From the NCBI GenBank assembly GCA_036558305.1, contig DATBFX010000305.1:1-15594 (forward strand): a DNA stretch of 15,594 nucleotides. Reading direction: 5' to 3'. Shown here piece after piece: positions 12,759 to 15,594 of the stretch. Below the pieces are notes generated by a model. It was not told the DNA's origin, ran no database searches, and was given only the letters and a program-made list of their open reading frames with translations. The stretch is from DATBFX01 sp036558305. GTDB taxonomy: Bacteria > Chloroflexota > Chloroflexia > Thermomicrobiales > UBA6265. Position numbers and translations under genes: made by a program. How positions within the stretch are numbered: the stretch's first letter is position 1; each line of letters starts with the position of its first letter.

Positions 12759-13196
12759 CTAGATTGCAAAGGTCAGAACGATCGAATTGTCGTCTTGCAC
12801 CGCCTCGGACTCCAACAGCAGCCCGCGGTCCTTGGCTCTGGAGATCAATTTCTGGTACACCTCCCGTTGGACTCTCTTGGTGTACTCGTCATGCAGGTCG
12901 GCGATGAACGCCTGGGCGTGCTCGATCGCGATGTTCCCGACGAACACCGCGTCGAAAACGCCGCTCTCGGAGGGTTCGAATATGATCTGGGTTCCACCGA
13001 TATATGAGTCCACCTTCGATCCGGTAAAGATGGACCGGCAGCCATAGTCCTCCAGAGAAGCTTGAAGAATCGCGCCGTCCTTGAATTGCGTCTCCAGGCA
13101 AAACGAGTTCGGCAACTCACGCGCTCGCTTCTTGCGACTGCCAACGCGGCCCGCGATGGCTATCGCAATTGGGATCAGGGCGAGTTCGATGCTCAT
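12759..13196 (-). CDS. Ycf35-like (DUF1257) protein with N-terminal membrane helix
   Basis: This 145-residue protein starts at ATG 13196 with AGGAGC upstream, 18 bases after the AAA+ gene. Residues about 30-145 fit the DUF1257/Ycf35 pattern: LETQFKDGAILQASLEDYGC, a central beta region (GTQIIFEPSESGVFDAVFVG), and the C-terminal YTKRVQREVYQKLISRAKDR plus NSIVLTFAI, comparable to the 'YAYHTVKEAAKKQGF ... DGSIRLVL' end of Ycf35. Residues 3-16 (IELALIPIAIAIAG) followed by RVGSRKKRAR form a short hydrophobic anchor with a positively charged flank, not usual for chloroplast or cyanobacterial Ycf35. The family's biochemical role is unknown. The assignment rests on the C-terminal half and on the DUF2997 neighbour. 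Confidence 0.65.
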   Translation of the reverse strand: MSIELALIPIAIAIAGRVGSRKKRARELPNSFCLETQFKDGAILQASLEDYGCRSIFTGSKVDSYIGGTQIIFEPSESGVFDAVFVGNIAIEHAQAFIADLHDEYTKRVQREVYQKLISRAKDRGLLLESEAVQDDNSIVLTFAI

Positions 13197-13214
13197 GACA
13201 CTGCTCCTGAGCTG

Positions 13215-14885
13215 CTAGAAGTCAACGGTGCGCCCTCCACGAACCGTTCGAATGTCATCTCCGCTGGCCTGAGCTGGCCGCTCGGCCGGGTTCGCTGTGA
13301 CCACCCGATAGCCGGCGCGATCCTCTCGCGGAGTCGCCGCGACGGCTCGGAGGTTTGCCCATTCCCTGATTGCCCGGATCTGTTCGGCCTGAGTGACCGA
13401 CAGCGACACCGTGTTGGAAATCGCCTTGGACAGGTCGTCAAACCTTATGCTTCGGTCCTCAGAAAACGCTTCGAAAAGTGCTGAGATGACGACTTGCTCG
13501 ATTTCAGCGCCGTTGAAACCCTCCGACATGTCAGCAAGCCTGCCTAGGACCTCTTCAGAATGGCGAAACGATCCCATGATGGATGGATCCTTAAGTCGCT
13601 TCTCAAGATGAAGCCGAAAGATATCCCTTCGTTCGCTATGAGTCGGCAGATCGACGAAGAAGATCTCGTCGAAACGACCTTTACGAAGCAATTCAGAAGG
13701 CAACGAGCGGATAGTATTGGCTGTGGCAACGACAAAGACGGGTTTCGTCTTCTCCTGCATCCACGTCAGGAAGCTGCCGAACACGCGGGATGACGTGCCG
13801 CTATCTCCGTTCATGCCTGTAGCGCCGAAACCCTTCTCGATCTCGTCAATCCAAAGAATTGACGGAGCAATGGCTTCAGCAGTCTTGATGACTTTGCGCA
13901 TATTCTCTTCGCTGCTTCCGACGATGCCGCTGAAGAGTCTTCCGATATCCAATCGCAGGAGTGGCAACTGCCACATGGCGCTGATGGCCTTGGCGACGAG
14001 ACTCTTACCACAACCAGGTACGCCGGTAATGAGAACTCCCTTTGGAGCAGCTAGGGAGTATCGCTTCGCGGAGTCGAGCCACGATTTGTCACGCTTCTTC
14101 AACCAGCGCTTCAGGTTCTCCAGTCCCCCTACGTCCTCAATCGCGAGGCCGCTTCTTATGAACTCCAATATTTCCGTCTTCTGAATGATCTGCCGCTTCT
14201 CCTCAAGAATCAGATCTACGTCGCCAATGTCGAGTCGGCCATCCTCGACCATGGAGCGCGCGAAAGCGTTTTCTGCCTCCTGGAGCGTCAGCCCGAGAGC
14301 CATCTTGGCGAGTCGCTCCGCTTCGTCGGACGTAAGGTTGATCTGAATCCGTCCCGATTGCCTGTTCGCCGCGATCATTTCATCTAGGACCTGCCGAATC
14401 TCTCTGTAATCCGGGAGATCGAAGTCCAAGATCGTCACGTCCTTATACAGGTCATTGGGTAGCACCAGTGATGGAGACAAGAACACCACATTCTTCGGCC
14501 GCGGGCTCTGCTTGATCGATGGCACGAGGTCCCGGACCTTCCTGATCACCTGATGATCGGGCTGGCGACCGGGGCCACCGAAAAAGACGTGGAAGTCCTT
14601 TAGCACGAATATCGCTGGGTCAGGATACTTCTCGATCGATTCGAGAGCCTTCAGGGGTGTCCTCGTTTCATCGCTTCCCGGATTACCCGGGCCGACCAGA
14701 CCGGTCGTTACGCTCCAGGTCAGGACCGTCCTCGGGGTCTTTATCAGTTCCTCGTTATTGGCAACCGAGTGAATAACCGCGAGTGCTCGTTCTTCCTCCC
14801 ACGTAGGAATGTACAGGAAAGGAAACCTCGCCCGAAGGAGGTTGGAAAACTGGACCGGAAATGGGGCAGCTGCCGACAATGACAT
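13215..14885 (-). CDS. Ycf46-like AAA+ ATPase
   Basis: This 556-residue protein starts at ATG 14885 (GGGGG just upstream). The frame is open to ATG 14957, but that start falls on the -35 of the promoter. The N-terminal half (about 1-230) resembles the degenerate ATPase-like domain of Ycf46: FLYIPTWEEERAL, VLTWSVTTGL, FVLKDFHVFF, VVFLSPSL, TILDFDLPD. The C-terminal half is an active-looking AAA+ module: Walker A GVPGCGKS (288-295), Walker B ILWIDEIEK (343-351), sensor-1 VVATANTI (about 385) and arginine-finger region RKGRFDEIF (about 401-409). ATP hydrolysis coupled to remodelling of a partner is therefore expected, probably as a ring. It is the first gene of the operon with Ycf35-like, DUF2997, HhH-membrane and radical SAM proteins. 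The protein ends in GRTVDF, like the HhH protein. In cyanobacteria Ycf46 has been linked to CO2 use, a role unlikely to apply here. Confidence 0.88.
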   Translation of the reverse strand: MSLSAAAPFPVQFSNLLRARFPFLYIPTWEEERALAVIHSVANNEELIKTPRTVLTWSVTTGLVGPGNPGSDETRTPLKALESIEKYPDPAIFVLKDFHVFFGGPGRQPDHQVIRKVRDLVPSIKQSPRPKNVVFLSPSLVLPNDLYKDVTILDFDLPDYREIRQVLDEMIAANRQSGRIQINLTSDEAERLAKMALGLTLQEAENAFARSMVEDGRLDIGDVDLILEEKRQIIQKTEILEFIRSGLAIEDVGGLENLKRWLKKRDKSWLDSAKRYSLAAPKGVLITGVPGCGKSLVAKAISAMWQLPLLRLDIGRLFSGIVGSSEENMRKVIKTAEAIAPSILWIDEIEKGFGATGMNGDSGTSSRVFGSFLTWMQEKTKPVFVVATANTIRSLPSELLRKGRFDEIFFVDLPTHSERRDIFRLHLEKRLKDPSIMGSFRHSEEVLGRLADMSEGFNGAEIEQVVISALFEAFSEDRSIRFDDLSKAISNTVSLSVTQAEQIRAIREWANLRAVAATPREDRAGYRVVTANPAERPAQASGDDIRTVRGGRTVDF

Positions 14886-14898
14886 GAAGCCCCCGTGC

Positions 14899-14931
14899 CC
14901 TGGGTCGATTCCACAAAATGCATGACCCAGG
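14899..14931 (-). promoter_or_regulatory. Inverted repeat at the operon start site (possible operator)
   Basis: CCTGGGTC (14899-14906) and GACCCAGG (14924-14931) are perfect 8-base inverted arms with a 17-base spacer. One arm overlaps the -10 (14929-14934) and the other lies in the leader 14-21 bases before the ATG. A bound dimer would block transcription; alternatively the RNA could form a start-proximal hairpin. Confidence 0.6.
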
Positions 14932-14957
14932 ATATGAGATGGCTGGTTCGCCGTCAA
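14929..14957 (-). promoter_or_regulatory. Sigma-70-type promoter of the five-gene operon
   Basis: On the minus strand TTGACG (14952-14957) and TATCCT (14929-14934) are separated by exactly 17 bases. The start site would be near 14922, with a leader of about 37 bases to ATG 14885. This supports the shorter AAA+ protein. It is the best-looking promoter in the window. Confidence 0.7.
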
Positions 14958-15566
14958 GATCTCGCCTGGTGGTCAGATTCGGCGCAGCACGCCGTATCCT
15001 CTGCGCACCCGCGACCTCCTGACGGTTGGTTCCCATCTCAGTCCACGCCGGTAACTGCATACACGATAGCGATACAGCCGCCGTCCGAACAGAGGACAAA
15101 CGTCCCGATAGGGAGGGAAATCCGCAGGGGAGTGTGCACTGTCCACTCGTCCAAGCTGAGTTGGCAACCGACGCACTCTTGCGCAGTCGGTGTGGCTCTC
15201 TCCGGATGATGGGATCAGGGGCCGGGGAATCGACGAAGCGGAGTTGCGCAGTCGTGCTGGGAGACTCGCTGACAGGTGGGAACCGATAGCCGTCTTTCCT
15301 AAGGGCAGTCCACGAGACGGACGGACCTACTCCCCCCGAGCTCGCGCAGACCTAATCTGTGCCGTCGTGCTTCGAAATTACCTACTCCGAATTCTTGAGG
15401 CAGACTTCCGCTGGCGCTATGTGACGATCATGCTGGTGAACTGAGCCGGCTGAAGGGATGGTTCAGATGCGTGTCGAAGGACATGACAGTGTTGGCAGGT
15501 GACCGGCGGGCTCCGGAGCCGGTATCGTGGGGGTGCTGTACCGCCCGCGCGACCGAGGAGCCCGCC
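14958..15566. other. Gene-free stretch upstream of the operon
   Basis: About 600 bases with mixed composition and no supported gene. An 84-codon frame on the plus strand (15190-15444, GTG start) has no recognised family and no ribosome site. It is left uncalled, although a decayed gene cannot be excluded. The promoter of the operon ends at the left edge of this stretch. Confidence 0.5.
15509..15520. repeat. Perfect 12-bp palindrome GGCTCCGGAGCC
   Basis: This perfect palindrome lies about 47 bases before the ATG at 15567, within a GC-rich patch that contrasts with the sequence to its left. It could be an operator or part of a mobile-element end. Confidence 0.4.
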
Positions 15567-15587
15567 ATGCGCCATCCTAGCACCCCC
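15529..15587. repeat. 9-base inverted arms flanking the ribosome site and ATG of the right-edge gene
   Basis: GGGGGTGCT (15529-15537) and AGCACCCCC (15579-15587) are perfect inverted arms. The loop contains GAGGAG and the ATG at 15567. Folding of the RNA would enclose the ribosome site in a 41-base loop, so the effect on translation may be mild. Confidence 0.4.
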
Positions 15588-15594
15588 AGCGACC
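15567..15594 (+). CDS. Start of an unidentified protein, cut by the window edge
   Basis: The ATG at 15567 follows GAGGAG (15555-15560) by six bases and opens a frame reading MRHPSTPSD up to the edge. Nine residues cannot identify a family. The return to GC-rich sequence, the palindrome at 15509-15520 and the inverted repeat at 15529-15587 fit either an ordinary chromosomal gene or the left part of an insertion sequence with a transposase. Neither is shown. Confidence 0.35.

Noticed and set aside
14886..14957. Longer AAA+ protein starting at ATG 14957
   Set aside because: That ATG lies on the -35 of the TTGACG-N17-TATCCT promoter, and the extra 24 residues do not match the Ycf46 N-terminus.
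15190..15444. 84-codon plus-strand frame in the gene-free stretch
   Set aside because: It has no Shine-Dalgarno sequence, no recognised family and no operon context, so it is not called as a gene.

Overview
Source organism. Most of this window is very GC-rich and has the gene content typical of the Thermomicrobia/Sphaerobacter branch of Chloroflexota: an ECF sigma factor overlapping a membrane protein with a PQQ-type propeller, a Tat-exported oligopeptide-binding protein, a membrane protein with a Thr/Pro-rich stalk and an SNase-like tail, a PucR-type regulator and an ECF-transporter S component. The taxonomic call is an inference from family resemblance, not from a marker gene.

Layout, left part (1-10758). 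On the plus strand there is the 3' end of a cupin-like gene (1-486), then a two-gene unit in which an ECF sigma factor (631-1236) overlaps a membrane-anchored putative anti-sigma/sensor with PQQ repeats (1223-2215). A block of minus-strand genes follows. A ribbon-helix-helix-like protein (3293-2757) overlaps a retropepsin-fold protein that appears to have lost its catalytic Asp (2776-2390). A family-5 extracytoplasmic solute-binding protein (5382-3643) has its own promoter. A 757-residue membrane protein combines a GRAM/PH-like domain, one TM segment, a Thr/Pro stalk, a DUF4352-like domain and a degenerate SNase domain (7823-5550). A PucR-family regulator (9741-8185) carries an attenuator-like terminator in its leader and is divergent from an orphan ECF S component (9907-10758).

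Middle (10759-11165). This gene-free stretch is packed with nested inverted repeats.

Right part (11166-14957). A compact five-gene minus-strand operon, visibly lower in GC than the rest, runs in transcription order: Ycf46-like AAA+ ATPase, Ycf35-like (DUF1257) protein with an added N-terminal membrane helix, DUF2997 small protein, three-TM protein ending in a ComEA-like helix-hairpin-helix, and a NrdG-type radical SAM/4Fe-4S protein. Gaps are 18, 12 and 1 bases, and the last junction is a TGATG overlap. A TTGACG-N17-TATCCT promoter with an overlapping inverted repeat sits just upstream. The AAA+ ATPase and the helix-hairpin-helix protein end in the same C-terminal sequence, GRxVDF. This operon is the best candidate in the window for an undescribed system, probably a membrane-associated AAA+ machine coupled to a radical SAM step that acts on a small protein or on protein C-termini. 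The function is not established.

Right edge (14958-15594). No convincing gene is seen until an ATG with a good ribosome binding site at 15567, whose reading frame leaves the window. This could be the edge of a mobile element.
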